Source: Gramella sp. MT6 (GTDB lineage Bacteria > Bacteroidota > Bacteroidia > Flavobacteriales > Flavobacteriaceae). Taken from it: a stretch of DNA of 64,000 bases. Positions 9,398 through 17,704 of this stretch are shown here, one piece after another. Location: NCBI RefSeq assembly GCF_019357415.1, contig NZ_CP048410.1, forward strand, positions 3,622,501 to 3,686,500. Direction: 5' to 3'. The position numbers and the translations under genes were made by a program. The notes under the pieces are model-generated. The model saw nothing but the letters and a program-made list of their open reading frames with translations. It was not told where the DNA came from and searched no databases. Each line of letters opens with the position of its first letter. The stretch's first letter is position 1.

Positions 9398-9691
9398 TTA
9401 ACGGGGATTCGAGAAAATGGACAAATCAAAATCTAATATCCACAGACAAATGAAAAGTAAAATTATAATTATATAGATAACGCGACGGTTAATGCTTCGG
9501 TTTCCCCTGGTTCTGCTGGACTCTCTAGCCTCAGCCCAATGAGATCCAAAATCTATCGCGTTGGTCGTCTCTCTGTATTTGTTGAATTTTGAATCAAAAT
9601 CATAAATATTCCCGGTATCCTTACCCTTATAATAACGCGGGGTATAGTTATACCTGGTGTTTTTTCTGATCTTGTTAAAATTGATTTTCAA
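9398..9691 (-). CDS. Small single-pass membrane protein of unknown function
   Basis: 97 residues, not recognised as a characterised family. The first 65 residues are hydrophilic and rich in Arg, Asn and Tyr, and one hydrophobic segment (about 71-87, VIYIIIILLFICLWI) lies near the C-terminus, so it is probably tail-anchored. The ATG start and the position (stop codon adjoining the mutL start) support a real gene in the ribH-mutL direction. Similar small proteins next to ribH are sometimes labelled riboflavin synthase beta subunit; nothing in the sequence supports that name. Confidence 0.7.
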   Translation of the reverse strand: MKINFNKIRKNTRYNYTPRYYKGKDTGNIYDFDSKFNKYRETTNAIDFGSHWAEARESSRTRGNRSINRRVIYIIIILLFICLWILDFDLSIFSNPR

Positions 9692-9723
9692 AACTGTAGA
9701 TTATTTGCTGATCCAAATTTACT

Positions 9724-9749
9724 CAAAATGCTTCAAAAATCCGAAGCAT
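9724..9749 (-). terminator. Possible weak terminator downstream of ribH
   Basis: A 7-bp stem (atgcttc at 9728-9734 with gaagcat at 9743-9749) and an 8-base loop, followed on the minus strand by a short run of four T. It lies about 60 bp after the ribH stop and before the small membrane protein gene. The short T-tract makes this tentative. Confidence 0.4.
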
Positions 9750-9808
9750 CAGGGTATTATTAAAGGAAGCAATAACAATGCCGTTTTGAAGACCTAAAAG
9801 ACTGAATT

Positions 9809-10315
9809 TTAACCCTTGTAGAATTTAGCGTCTTTTCTTAACTGGGCCATTTTAATGGCAGCGATAGCCGCTTCGGTTCCTTTATTACCATGCTTCCCAC
9901 CACTACGGGCACGGGATTGTTCGATATTATTATCTGTAAGCACACAAAAGATCACCGGGATATCACCCTTGACATTCAGGTCTTTTATTCCCTGGGTCAC
10001 ACCGTCACATACAAAGTCAAAATGTTTGGTCTCTCCCTGGATCACACTTCCTACCGCAATAATAGCATCAAGCATTTCAAAACTTTCCTGAAGCTTCTTA
10101 CAGCCGTAGATCAATTCAAAGCTTCCGGGAACATTCCACCTAACGATGTTCTCTTTTTTTACGTTGTTCTCCATAAACGCATCGAAGGCACCCTGAAAAA
10201 GTCCTTCTGTGATCTCGTCATTCCACTCAGAAACAACGATCCCAAACCGAAAATCTTTCGCGTTTGGGATCGTGTCTTTATCGTATTGTGAAAGGTTATT
10301 ACCTTCTGTAGCCAT
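9809..10315 (-). CDS. ribH: 6,7-dimethyl-8-ribityllumazine synthase
   Basis: 168 residues. RibH condenses 5-amino-6-ribitylamino-uracil with dihydroxybutanone phosphate in riboflavin synthesis, usually as a 60-mer capsid. Family features: FGIVVSEWNDEIT near the N-terminus, the substrate loop VPGSFELIYGCKK, and GSVIQGETKHFDFVCDGVTQGI in the middle (quoted here in two parts: GSVIQGETKHFDF and VCDGVTQGI), holding the catalytic His. No other riboflavin genes are in the window. It starts 3 bp after the TPR membrane protein stop, so the two are very likely co-transcribed. Confidence 0.96.
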   Translation of the reverse strand: MATEGNNLSQYDKDTIPNAKDFRFGIVVSEWNDEITEGLFQGAFDAFMENNVKKENIVRWNVPGSFELIYGCKKLQESFEMLDAIIAVGSVIQGETKHFDFVCDGVTQGIKDLNVKGDIPVIFCVLTDNNIEQSRARSGGKHGNKGTEAAIAAIKMAQLRKDAKFYKG

Positions 10316-10318
10316 ATT

Positions 10319-11092
10319 TTAATTTTTCATAGCGCGGGCCTGCCCAAGGTAAATTGGCACCTTATCTGCCTCTGGAGCTTCAGGATACTCATCTTCGATC
10401 TCTAGAAGATAACCTTCAGCAGCATCTGCATCGCCAATCTTAATGGCAGTGATCGCAGCTTTTAATAAAAATCTTGGAGTAGTGAATGAGTTTGATCTCA
10501 TTTCAGCAGCTTTCTCATAGTAATTTAAAGCTTCTTCTGGTTGCTCTAACTGTGCAAAAGCATCACCAATACCGCCAGTCGCCAAAGCAGCAAAGATCTC
10601 ATCATCACTTTCGAATCCTTCTAACTGCTCGATAGCTTCCTGATACTTTCCGGTTCTAAGGTATGCGAAACCAGCATTGTAATGTGCCAAGTTTGCCGCA
10701 TCTGTTCCTCCGTAATTATCAATAATATCTAAAAATCCGTACTTACCTTCTCCCCCGTTCAACGCAAGATTATACAAAGAGTCACTTTGTGCTCCATTGG
10801 CTCTTAAAGCAGAAGCCATATAATCCTGAGCCTGGGACATTTCATTAGCCGCCTCATTTTGTTTCGGCTCTAATACAAAACGGTTATATCCCAAATATCC
10901 TAAGACAGCAACTATAGCCACACCAACGATGATGTAGATATATTTTTGATTATCGGCTACCCATGTTTCAGTTCTACTCGCTCCTTCGTCTAAAGTATTA
11001 AAAACCTCTGCAGTGGTAGATTCCTGTTCTGCTACTTGTTCTCTTTCCTCCTTATTGGAAGGCTTGTATCCTCTTTTCTTATACGTTGCCAT
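10319..11092 (-). CDS. Membrane-anchored tetratricopeptide repeat protein (YfgM-like)
   Basis: 257 residues: a charged cytoplasmic N-terminus, one membrane segment (about 50-68, YIYIIVGVAIVAVLGYLGY) and then TPR-like helical pairs (for example AHYNAGFAYLRTGKYQEAIE and PEEALNYYEKAAEM) facing outside the cytoplasm. The layout resembles YfgM, an ancillary factor of the Sec translocon; the role here is inferred. It is the first gene of the ribH transcript, with a candidate -7 box TATTTTTG just upstream. Confidence 0.88.
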   Translation of the reverse strand: MATYKKRGYKPSNKEEREQVAEQESTTAEVFNTLDEGASRTETWVADNQKYIYIIVGVAIVAVLGYLGYNRFVLEPKQNEAANEMSQAQDYMASALRANGAQSDSLYNLALNGGEGKYGFLDIIDNYGGTDAANLAHYNAGFAYLRTGKYQEAIEQLEGFESDDEIFAALATGGIGDAFAQLEQPEEALNYYEKAAEMRSNSFTTPRFLLKAAITAIKIGDADAAEGYLLEIEDEYPEAPEADKVPIYLGQARAMKN

Positions 11093-11112
11093 AAAAATTT
11101 GTTAATGCGTGG

Positions 11113-11120
11113 CAAAAATA
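11113..11120 (-). promoter_or_regulatory. Candidate -7 box for the TPR-ribH operon
   Basis: On the minus strand this reads TATTTTTG, a perfect fit to TAnnTTTG, the -7 element of Bacteroidota primary-sigma promoters. It ends about 20 bp before the ATG of the TPR gene. No convincing TTG -33 box is at the right distance. Confidence 0.45.
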
Positions 11121-11239
11121 GAATTTTTTGTGAAAATTAAAAGATAAATTATTTGTATTTTTTGAATAATTTCGGGTCCTTTTGGAACTCAATTTCATAT
11201 AAACCTTTTTTATCAATTCCGGCTGAAATACAGCGATTT

Positions 11240-12319
11240 ATGCATTTAAAAAATCTTAGCCTGCTTAATTATAAGAATCTTAAGACGGCTGAATTTGAAT
11301 TCGATGAAAAGATCAACTGCCTGGTTGGAAATAACGGGGTGGGTAAAACGAACGTTCTGGACAGCATCTATCATCTCTCCTTCGGTAAAAGTTATTTCAA
11401 TCCCATCACCTCACAGAATATAAATCATGATTCAGACTTTTTTGTCATTGAAGGTGAATTCGAGAAGAATGATAAATCTGAAAAGATCCTGGCGAGCGCA
11501 AAAAAGGGACAAAAAAAGATCATAAAGCGGAATAATAAGGCTTACGATAAAGTTAGCGACCATATCGGGTTTATCCCCACCGTTATAATTTCCCCCGCAG
11601 ACCGGGACCTTATTATTGAAGGTTCTGAAACGCGAAGAAAGTTCATGGATGGAGTGATCTCACAAAGCGACCAGGTATACCTGAATAAGCTATTACAATA
11701 TACCAAACTCACTTCACAGCGTAATTCCCTCTTAAAATATTTTGCTGCCAATAATACTTTTGAAAGGGATACTTTAGAAGTTTACAACCTGCAGTTAAGC
11801 AGCCTTGGACGGGATCTGTTTGAAAAGAGAAAAGAATTTCTGAAAGAGTTCATCCCTATATTCAACAAGCGATATGCCGATATTACAAATAATAAGGAGG
11901 AAGTTCAGATCATTTATAAGAGTCAGCTTTTTGACAATTCACTTTCCAACCTGTTAGAAGAGAACCTGCAGAAAGATATGGCCCTGCAATATACTTCTGT
12001 AGGCACGCATAAGGATGACCTGAGTTTTGAGATTGCCGGTCACCCTATTAAAAAATTCGGTTCCCAGGGACAGCAAAAATCATTCTTGATCGCATTAAAA
12101 CTGGCACAATTCGATTTTATCAAGGAAATAAGCAAAGTGAACCCGATATTATTGCTGGATGATATTTTTGATAAACTGGACGAAAACCGCGTGGCCCATA
12201 TTGTGGCTTTGGTGGCGACCAACGAATTAGGACAGATATTCCTGAGTGACACCCATGCCGACAGAACTGAAAAAGTTGTAAAATCCAGCAACCAATCTTA
12301 TAAAATTTTCAAGCTTTGA
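11240..12319 (+). CDS. recF: DNA replication and repair protein RecF
   Basis: 359 residues from ATG 11240, the start that gives the family N-terminus [14 protein letters not shown]; a TTG 87 bp upstream would add an unrelated, non-homologous extension. RecF is an SMC-like ATPase that binds ssDNA-dsDNA junctions and helps load RecA at gaps with RecOR. Walker A GNNGVGKT is at 30-37, the signature GSQGQQKS lies in the C-terminal half and Walker [16 protein letters not shown] follows. The stop overlaps the TTG start of the next gene, and a DUF721 (DciA-like) gene follows, a common grouping. Confidence 0.95.
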   Translation: MHLKNLSLLNYKNLKTAEFEFDEKINCLVGNNGVGKTNVLDSIYHLSFGKSYFNPITSQNINHDSDFFVIEGEFEKNDKSEKILASAKKGQKKIIKRNNKAYDKVSDHIGFIPTVIISPADRDLIIEGSETRRKFMDGVISQSDQVYLNKLLQYTKLTSQRNSLLKYFAANNTFERDTLEVYNLQLSSLGRDLFEKRKEFLKEFIPIFNKRYADITNNKEEVQIIYKSQLFDNSLSNLLEENLQKDMALQYTSVGTHKDDLSFEIAGHPIKKFGSQGQQKSFLIALKLAQFDFIKEISKVNPILLLDDIFDKLDENRVAHIVALVATNELGQIFLSDTHADRTEKVVKSSNQSYKIFKL

Positions 12320-12756
12320 AAAAACTCATCTTAATCTTATCCATTATCGCCGTTGCAGCCTGCTCTCAACAGGATCCAGAGGAACAGATAAAACACCTCA
12401 ACGGATACTGGCAGATCGAAAAAGTAGAAATCGAAAAAGATTCTGTCATTGAATATAGTCTAAGTCCGTTTATAGATTATATTGAGATCAATGACTCTGT
12501 TGGTTTCAGAAAAAAACTAAAACCAAAGATCGATGGTGGCTTTATTAAAGCCTCAAATGATGCAGAAAAAATAACAGCCAGGATCGAGGATAATGCGCTA
12601 ATGCTTTATTATTCCACTCCTTTTGATGAATGGAAAGAAGAAGTACTTGAAGCAGATGAAGAAGAGCTGGTTGTAAAAAACAGGGATAATAAAAAATACT
12701 ACTACCAACGATATAAACCTTTACTAAGCCAAGATGAAGAAGAGACGCAAGAATGA
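12316..12756 (+). CDS. Small lipoprotein of unknown function
   Basis: 146 residues with a lipoprotein signal peptide ([16 protein letters not shown], Cys16), so probably anchored to a membrane in the periplasm. The mature part is mostly beta-like with alternating charge ([25 protein letters not shown]), loosely like lipocalin-type small lipoproteins of Bacteroidota, but I cannot assign a family. The start is TTG, overlapping the recF TGA by 4 bp, which makes translational coupling likely. Its 3' end overlaps the DUF721 gene by 23 bp. Confidence 0.8.
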   Translation: MKKLILILSIIAVAACSQQDPEEQIKHLNGYWQIEKVEIEKDSVIEYSLSPFIDYIEINDSVGFRKKLKPKIDGGFIKASNDAEKITARIEDNALMLYYSTPFDEWKEEVLEADEEELVVKNRDNKKYYYQRYKPLLSQDEEETQE

Positions 12757-13033
12757 AGAAATGAAGCTCGGTGACCTGCTCAAGAGTTTCGTAGATGAAA
12801 ATAAACTGGATAAAGGATTAAACCAGGTAAAGATAAGAGATGTATGGAACAGCCAGATGGGCCCGGCGATCGAGAAATACACCACCGCTATAAAATTAAA
12901 GAACGATACACTATTTGTTCAACTCAGTTCTTCTGTACTAAGAGAAGAATTAAGTTACGGAAAAGAGAAGATCATTAGAAACCTCAACGAAGAAATGGGT
13001 CAGGAGATCATTTCAAAACTGGTACTGAGATAA
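12734..13033 (+). CDS. DUF721 (DciA-like) protein
   Basis: 99 residues of the DUF721 family, which includes DciA, the replicative-helicase operator found in bacteria without DnaC or DnaI. Visible family features are the N-terminal KLGDLLKSFVDENKL and a KH-like core around VRDVWN-type residues (IRDVWNSQMGP) and LKNDTLFVQLSSSVLREELSYGK (quoted in part: LFVQLSSSVLREEL). Start is ATG 12734 inside the preceding gene; an internal ATG at 12761 is an alternative. Linkage to recF fits a replication role, but helicase loading by this copy is inferred from the family. Confidence 0.87.
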   Translation: MKKRRKNEEMKLGDLLKSFVDENKLDKGLNQVKIRDVWNSQMGPAIEKYTTAIKLKNDTLFVQLSSSVLREELSYGKEKIIRNLNEEMGQEIISKLVLR

Positions 13034-13045
13034 AAAGTTTTTAAA

Positions 13046-13279
13046 ATGAATCACACGTTAAAATTATTCCTGATATACTTTTTTGCTTTCTTTATTCTTT
13101 TCGCAGGAAGCCAGTACATTCTGGATCTGATTTTTCCAGAAATGGACCACCTTTATAAACTAATAGGATCCGGAGTTTTTACAATTATCCTTTGCCCAAG
13201 GTTACAAAAAGTAAAAACTGAAGATGGCACCAGGCTGCAATTGAAATGGTTATTCAAAAAAGAACCTCTTATTAAATAG
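13046..13279 (+). CDS. Small membrane protein of unknown function
   Basis: 77 residues with two hydrophobic segments (about 5-26 and 38-52) and a basic C-terminus (LQLKWLFKKEPLIK). No family is recognised. It follows the DUF721 gene by 12 bp on the same strand and is followed immediately by a strong terminator, so it is the last gene of the recF transcript. Confidence 0.65.
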   Translation: MNHTLKLFLIYFFAFFILFAGSQYILDLIFPEMDHLYKLIGSGVFTIILCPRLQKVKTEDGTRLQLKWLFKKEPLIK

Positions 13280-13283
13280 ACAT

Positions 13284-13317
13284 AAAAAAAACCGGACCCA
13301 AAAAGTCCGGTTTTTTA
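13284..13317. terminator. Bidirectional intrinsic terminator between the recF operon and ndk
   Basis: Stem accggac (13291-13297) with gtccggt (13305-13311), a 7-base loop, flanked by an A-run on the left and a T-run on the right. It can therefore terminate the plus-strand recF operon and the minus-strand ndk gene. Confidence 0.9.
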
Positions 13318-13336
13318 ATTTATTGAAATTGTTCTC

Positions 13337-13756
13337 TTAGAACATCTCTCTTCCTGCAAAATGGAAAGCACCTTCTATTTGTGCATTCTCATCGCTATCA
13401 CTTCCGTGAACGGCATTTTCTCCAATGCTCTTCGCGTATTTCTTTCTGATAGTTCCTTCAGCAGCCTCTTCTGGATTTGTTGCTCCAATAAGAGTTCTGA
13501 AATCTTCTACTGCATTGTCTTTTTCAAGAATAGCTGCAACGATAGGACCACGAGTCATAAATTCAACTAATTCTCCGAAAAAAGGACGCTCTTTATGGAT
13601 CGCATAAAAAGTTTCAGCATCTCTCTGAGTCATTTGAGTAAGCTTCATCGCTACGATTCTAAATCCTGAAGCTGTGATCTGGTCTAATATTCCACCAATA
13701 TGCCCGTTCTCTACTGCATCTGGCTTAATCATGGTGAATGTTCTATTATCTGCCAT
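13337..13756 (-). CDS. ndk: Nucleoside-diphosphate kinase
   Basis: 139 residues, the usual length. Ndk transfers the gamma phosphate from ATP to nucleoside diphosphates through a phospho-histidine. The family start [17 protein letters not shown] and the active-site region NAVHGSDS, with the phosphorylated His, are both present. It is a single-gene unit with its own promoter (TTG and TATTTTTG boxes upstream) and a shared terminator downstream. Confidence 0.97.
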   Translation of the reverse strand: MADNRTFTMIKPDAVENGHIGGILDQITASGFRIVAMKLTQMTQRDAETFYAIHKERPFFGELVEFMTRGPIVAAILEKDNAVEDFRTLIGATNPEEAAEGTIRKKYAKSIGENAVHGSDSDENAQIEGAFHFAGREMF

Positions 13757-13778
13757 TGTATGGTTTTTAAATTCCGTG

Positions 13779-13808
13779 CAAAAATAAATAATTCCTTTCC
13801 ATATACAA
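13779..13808 (-). promoter_or_regulatory. Promoter of ndk (Bacteroidota type)
   Basis: On the minus strand a TTG (-33) at 13808-13806 is followed after 19 bp by TATTTTTG (-7) at 13786-13779, matching the Bacteroidota primary-sigma consensus TTG/TAnnTTTG in sequence and spacing. It lies 22 bp upstream of the ndk ATG, so the leader is short. Confidence 0.65.
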
Positions 13809-13831
13809 GCCCTTTAAGCTTTTATGTTCAC

Positions 13832-14848
13832 CTACTGAAATTCAACCAGATAATCCTGCTGCAGTTTATTGTTTTCACCCCTCATTTCCATCCGTACTTT
13901 CTTTTTACTGAAATCGAATTTCAACAACCCAAAACTTTTATACTTCACTACCTCTCCTACCCTATACCTGTTAGGCTCACCGTCAAAATCTTCATAGGTA
14001 TGGGTAAGTCCGCTCGAGGTGAAATCAACCAGGGGATAATCCAGTCCGTCTACATTGGTTTTTGAAAACTCTGAAATATGGCGATCTCCACTCAGGAGGA
14101 TGACATTTCTGGCTTCGGAAGAGACCAGTAATTCTTTCAATTTTTCAACTTCAGAAGGGAAATTTGCCCATTTTTCGAATCCATGCTCTTCTGAAAGGAT
14201 CTGTATACTTGACAGAATAACATTGAAATCGGCTTCACTATTATTAAGCTCCGCTTCCAGCCACGCCCATTGCTGTTCTCCCAGGATCGTCCCTTCAGAA
14301 GGTTCATATCGCCTGTTAGGATCATTACTTTTCTTCAACTCATCTCTAAAATACCGGGTATCCAGCAGGATCACTTTTATGCTTCCCTTTGGTGTTTCAA
14401 ATTCTTCAGCGTGATAAACTCCTTCCCTGTTTCTTCTTTTACTGTTGGCCGGGACATCCATAAAATCCAGAAATAATTGCTGACTCTCCTCTTTAAAATG
14501 CCATTCCTTTCCGCCGTCATTCAGCCCATAATCATGATCATCCCACGTGGCCAGAACGGTAGTTTGATTCAACACTTTTTGATAATTCTTATTTTGCTTT
14601 TGCAATGAGTATTCCCCTTTCATTTTTTCGACATTATCAGTATCGCTGTATATATTGTCGCCTCCCCATAAAAATACATCGGGGTCATTCTTAAGAATAG
14701 CACTCCATAAAGGCTGCGGCGAATCTTCACGGTTACAACTTCCAAAAGCGAACACAAAATCGGCTTCATTTTCAGAATCGACGCTGGAAGAACTTGCGCA
14801 GGAAAGTAAGAACAGGAATATTGGAAAAAGCTTAAATACTATCTTCAT
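13832..14848 (-). CDS. PhoD-like metallophosphatase lipoprotein
   Basis: 338 residues with a lipobox (FLLSC, Cys17), so it is exported and lipid-anchored. The catalytic domain is of the alkaline phosphatase D type: FGSCN (35-39), WGGDNIYSD (61-69), TWDDHDYGLND (101-111), LLDTRYFRDE (161-170) and LSGDRHISEF (252-261), which supply the metal ligands. PhoD enzymes release phosphate from phosphodiesters or esters outside the cytoplasm; the substrate here is unknown. It is a single gene, divergent from the nrnA-like gene. Confidence 0.9.
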   Translation of the reverse strand: MKIVFKLFPIFLFLLSCASSSSVDSENEADFVFAFGSCNREDSPQPLWSAILKNDPDVFLWGGDNIYSDTDNVEKMKGEYSLQKQNKNYQKVLNQTTVLATWDDHDYGLNDGGKEWHFKEESQQLFLDFMDVPANSKRRNREGVYHAEEFETPKGSIKVILLDTRYFRDELKKSNDPNRRYEPSEGTILGEQQWAWLEAELNNSEADFNVILSSIQILSEEHGFEKWANFPSEVEKLKELLVSSEARNVILLSGDRHISEFSKTNVDGLDYPLVDFTSSGLTHTYEDFDGEPNRYRVGEVVKYKSFGLLKFDFSKKKVRMEMRGENNKLQQDYLVEFQ

Positions 14849-14925
14849 GAGTTCATTTTTGTATTACAAATTTAAAGGATGCATTATTTCTGAAGTATTA
14901 TTAAATTGTATATTTAGCCCCGATT

Positions 14926-15942
14926 ATGATAGACACAAGAATACTGGAGATCACGGCTGAACTGGCCAAAGCAGAAAATATAGTGATTGTACCCCATAAA
15001 GGCCCAGACGGAGACGCGATGGGCTCTACACTTGGGCTCATGCATTTTTTAAGGGATAAGGGTCATAAAGCGACCGTTATCGCTCCTAATGATTATCCGC
15101 ATTTCCTTAAATGGTTACCAGGGAATGAAGAGGTGATCATCTATGAATCTGAAAAGGAAAAAGCCGACAAACTCATTGAGGAAGCCGAGATCGTTTTCAC
15201 CCTGGATTTCAATCATCTTTCCAGGTGTGGTACTATGCAGGATTCATTGCTCGCTTCAGACGCTGTTTTTGTGATGATAGATCATCACCAGGAGCCTTCA
15301 GATTATGCACACTACACTTATAGTGATTCAAAGATGAGCTCAACCTGTGAAATGGTATATAAATTCATTGATAAGCTAAGAGCAAACAAGAAGATCACTC
15401 CGGAAATCGCTACCTGTCTTTATGCCGGAATTATGACCGACACAGGTTCTTTCCGTTTCAGCTCCACTTCCAGCGAGACTCACAGAGCCATCGCAGATCT
15501 TATTGAAAAAGGAGCTAAGAACGACCAGATCCACAATAATATTTTCGATACCAATTCTGAAAATAAATTACAGTTATTAGGCACTGCCCTGCAGAACCTA
15601 AAAGTAAATAAAGAACTGAGAACGGCCTATATAAGCCTGTCCCAGGAAGAACTGGACCGTCATAATTTTCAAAAAGGAGATACTGAAGGATTTGTGAATT
15701 ACGGTCTTTCCCTTGATGGAATAATTTTCGCAGTAATTTTCATAGAGAAAGCGAACGAAGACCTTATTAAAATGTCTTTTAGGTCTAAAGGAGATTTCGA
15801 CGTGAATAAATTTGCCCGTGCGCACTTTGAAGGTGGTGGCCACATTAATGCTGCCGGCGGAAAAAGCAATCTATCGCTGAATGATACTATTGTAAAATTC
15901 AACGAGATCTTACCAGAATATTCTGAACAACTGAACAAATGA
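14926..15942 (+). CDS. nrnA: DHH/DHHA1 phosphoesterase (nanoRNase/pAp phosphatase, NrnA-like)
   Basis: 338 residues. DHH domain motifs: HKGPDGDAMGS (24-34), LDFN (93-96) and DHH (119-121), followed by GIMTDTGSFRF; the DHHA1 C-terminal domain has GGGH (303-306). NrnA-type enzymes degrade 2-5 nt RNA and dephosphorylate pAp in bacteria lacking Orn. The gldI start overlaps its stop by 4 bp, so it is translated with gldI and the PPIase fusion. The gene symbol is by family and domain order only. Confidence 0.9.
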   Translation: MIDTRILEITAELAKAENIVIVPHKGPDGDAMGSTLGLMHFLRDKGHKATVIAPNDYPHFLKWLPGNEEVIIYESEKEKADKLIEEAEIVFTLDFNHLSRCGTMQDSLLASDAVFVMIDHHQEPSDYAHYTYSDSKMSSTCEMVYKFIDKLRANKKITPEIATCLYAGIMTDTGSFRFSSTSSETHRAIADLIEKGAKNDQIHNNIFDTNSENKLQLLGTALQNLKVNKELRTAYISLSQEELDRHNFQKGDTEGFVNYGLSLDGIIFAVIFIEKANEDLIKMSFRSKGDFDVNKFARAHFEGGGHINAAGGKSNLSLNDTIVKFNEILPEYSEQLNK

Positions 15943-16499
15943 GAATTTTAATTCTATTATTATTGATCCTGTCTGTTGCCGGATGTAAATCCCCAGAGGC
16001 GAGATATCCTGTTTCTCAAAATTCCGGTTCTTATATCGATGAATCGGTAGAAAGGAACAAGGAGATGATCGCCAAGGAAGAGGATTATATTAAACAGGTG
16101 ATGGGTGAAAATGCAGATACCGAATACCTCTCCTCGGCAGATGGTTTCTGGTATTACTACAATAATAAATCAACCGATAGCACAAATACCAGGACTCCGG
16201 AATTCGGCGATGTGGTCGTTTTTGATTATACCATTTCGACTATAGAAGGAGAAGCTATTTATGCCGAAGGCGATAAACCAACCAGAGAGTATTCCATGGA
16301 TAAAGAGAAGCTCTTTACAGGTTTAAGACAGGGATTAAAATTGATGAAAGAAGGAGAAACTGTCACATTTCTTTTTCCTTCTCATAAAGCTTTCGGTTAT
16401 TACGGCGATAAAGAGAAAATAGGCAGTAATGTGCCAATTACCGCAAAGGTGACTTTGCATGAAATAAAAGAAGAATCTGAACCAGAAACCAACAATTAA
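15939..16499 (+). CDS. gldI: Gliding motility lipoprotein GldI (FKBP-type PPIase)
   Basis: 186 residues with a lipobox (SVAGC, Cys16) and an FKBP-like domain at about 85-177. GldI is needed for gliding and type IX secretion in Flavobacterium, probably as a periplasmic peptidyl-prolyl isomerase or chaperone. The central ADGFWYYY and FGDVVVFDYTIS segments and the late FLFPSHKAFGYYGD match that family. It overlaps the DHH gene by 4 bp and is 2 bp from the next PPIase gene. No other gld genes are in the window. Confidence 0.9.
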   Translation: MRILILLLLILSVAGCKSPEARYPVSQNSGSYIDESVERNKEMIAKEEDYIKQVMGENADTEYLSSADGFWYYYNNKSTDSTNTRTPEFGDVVVFDYTISTIEGEAIYAEGDKPTREYSMDKEKLFTGLRQGLKLMKEGETVTFLFPSHKAFGYYGDKEKIGSNVPITAKVTLHEIKEESEPETNN

Positions 16500-16501
16500 G
16501 A

Positions 16502-17632
16502 ATGAAAACAAAAAGCATTTTTTTACTATTAACAGTAGCACTTTCCTTATTCGCTTGCAATGAGGAGTATCCAGAATTAGAAGACGGTATGTATGCCGAA
16601 TTCAACACTTCTATGGGACCAATAGTTGCTGAATTATATTTTGAAGAAACTCCCATGACCGTAGCCAATTTTGTTTCTCTTGCAGAAGGGACCAGTAAAA
16701 TGGCTGACAGTACTTACAAAGGAAAAAAATATTATGACGGATTAGTATTTCACCGTATTATCGATGGATTCATGATCCAGGGTGGTGACCCAACAGGAAC
16801 CGGAAGCGGTGGTCCTGGTTACAAATACCCTGATGAGTTCGTAGACAGTTTAAGCCACGATTCAAAAGGTGTTCTTTCTATGGCCAATGCAGGTCCAGGA
16901 ACAAACGGAAGCCAGTTCTTTATCACTCTTGCACCGGTACAACAACTGGATGGGAGACATACCGTATTCGGAAAGATCGTTAAAGGTCAGGACGTTGTAG
17001 ATTCTATCGGGAAAGTTGAAACCGGACCTCGTGACAAGCCTTTAAAAGATGTCGTAATGAACGAGGTTAATATCATTCGTAAAGGAAGTGCCGCAAAAGA
17101 TTTCGACGCTCCAAAAGTTTTTGAATCTGAATTAGCAAATGTTGAAGCTGAAAAAGAAGCAGAAGCTAAAAGAATGCAGGAAATGGCTGCAGAAAAAGCT
17201 TCAGAATTTGAAGCTCTTGAAGCCAAAGCTGATTCTTTAGATAGCGGAGTGAAAATTTATTTCGAAAATAAGGCCGATGGTGAAAAACCTAAGAACGGGC
17301 AGAAAGTAAAAGTTAATTACGAAGGATATTTCGCTGATGGAACTATCTTCGACACCAATAAAGAAGAAGTTGCCAGAGAAATGGATATCTATAATGAGCA
17401 AAGAGCTGCTCAAAATGGATACGGTCCTATGGCGATGGTTTATGGACCAGACGCTCCAATGATCCCAGGATTTAAAGAAGGGATACAGCAAATGAGCATT
17501 GGCGATGAAGCTGTGATCTGGATACCAAGCGCGCTTGGATACGGAGAAAGAGGAGCCGGTGGAGTTATTCCTCCAAATACAGACCTTATTTTCAGAATAG
17601 AACTAGTAGAAATGGCAAACGACGCTAAATAA
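16502..17632 (+). CDS. Cyclophilin-FKBP fusion peptidyl-prolyl isomerase lipoprotein
   Basis: 376 residues joining two unrelated prolyl isomerase folds. After a lipobox (SLFAC, Cys19) comes a cyclophilin domain (about 28-195) with FHRIIDGFMIQGGDPTGTG (83-101), NGSQFFI and the active-site Arg. A coiled-coil, Glu/Ala-rich linker covers about 205-245. An FKBP domain follows (about 265-372) with VNYEGYFADGTIFD and PSALGYGERGAGGVIPPNTD (342-361). It probably helps fold exported proteins in the periplasm. The neighbour gldI is also an exported FKBP, so this operon supplies three PPIase domains. Confidence 0.93.
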   Translation: MKTKSIFLLLTVALSLFACNEEYPELEDGMYAEFNTSMGPIVAELYFEETPMTVANFVSLAEGTSKMADSTYKGKKYYDGLVFHRIIDGFMIQGGDPTGTGSGGPGYKYPDEFVDSLSHDSKGVLSMANAGPGTNGSQFFITLAPVQQLDGRHTVFGKIVKGQDVVDSIGKVETGPRDKPLKDVVMNEVNIIRKGSAAKDFDAPKVFESELANVEAEKEAEAKRMQEMAAEKASEFEALEAKADSLDSGVKIYFENKADGEKPKNGQKVKVNYEGYFADGTIFDTNKEEVAREMDIYNEQRAAQNGYGPMAMVYGPDAPMIPGFKEGIQQMSIGDEAVIWIPSALGYGERGAGGVIPPNTDLIFRIELVEMANDAK

Positions 17633-17650
17633 GACGTTCCTCCTGAATAT

Positions 17651-17686
17651 AAAAAAGCCCTTAAGAAATTTCTTAAGGGCTTTTTA
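17651..17686. terminator. Bidirectional terminator between the PPIase gene and pepD
   Basis: Near-perfect palindrome: agcccttaaga (17656-17666) pairs with tcttaagggct (17671-17681), flanked by an A-run and a T-run. It serves the convergent genes on both strands. Confidence 0.9.
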
Positions 17687-17704
17687 TTTTTCGAATTCTG
17701 AATT

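Noticed and set aside
9398..9691. Naming the 97-residue protein a riboflavin synthase subunit
   Set aside because: It is one membrane segment plus an Arg/Asn-rich tail, with no lumazine synthase or riboflavin synthase motifs; the name would only come from being near ribH.
11153..11239. TTG start giving recF an extra 29 residues
   Set aside because: The extension is unlike RecF N-termini and covers the promoter region; ATG 11240 matches the family.
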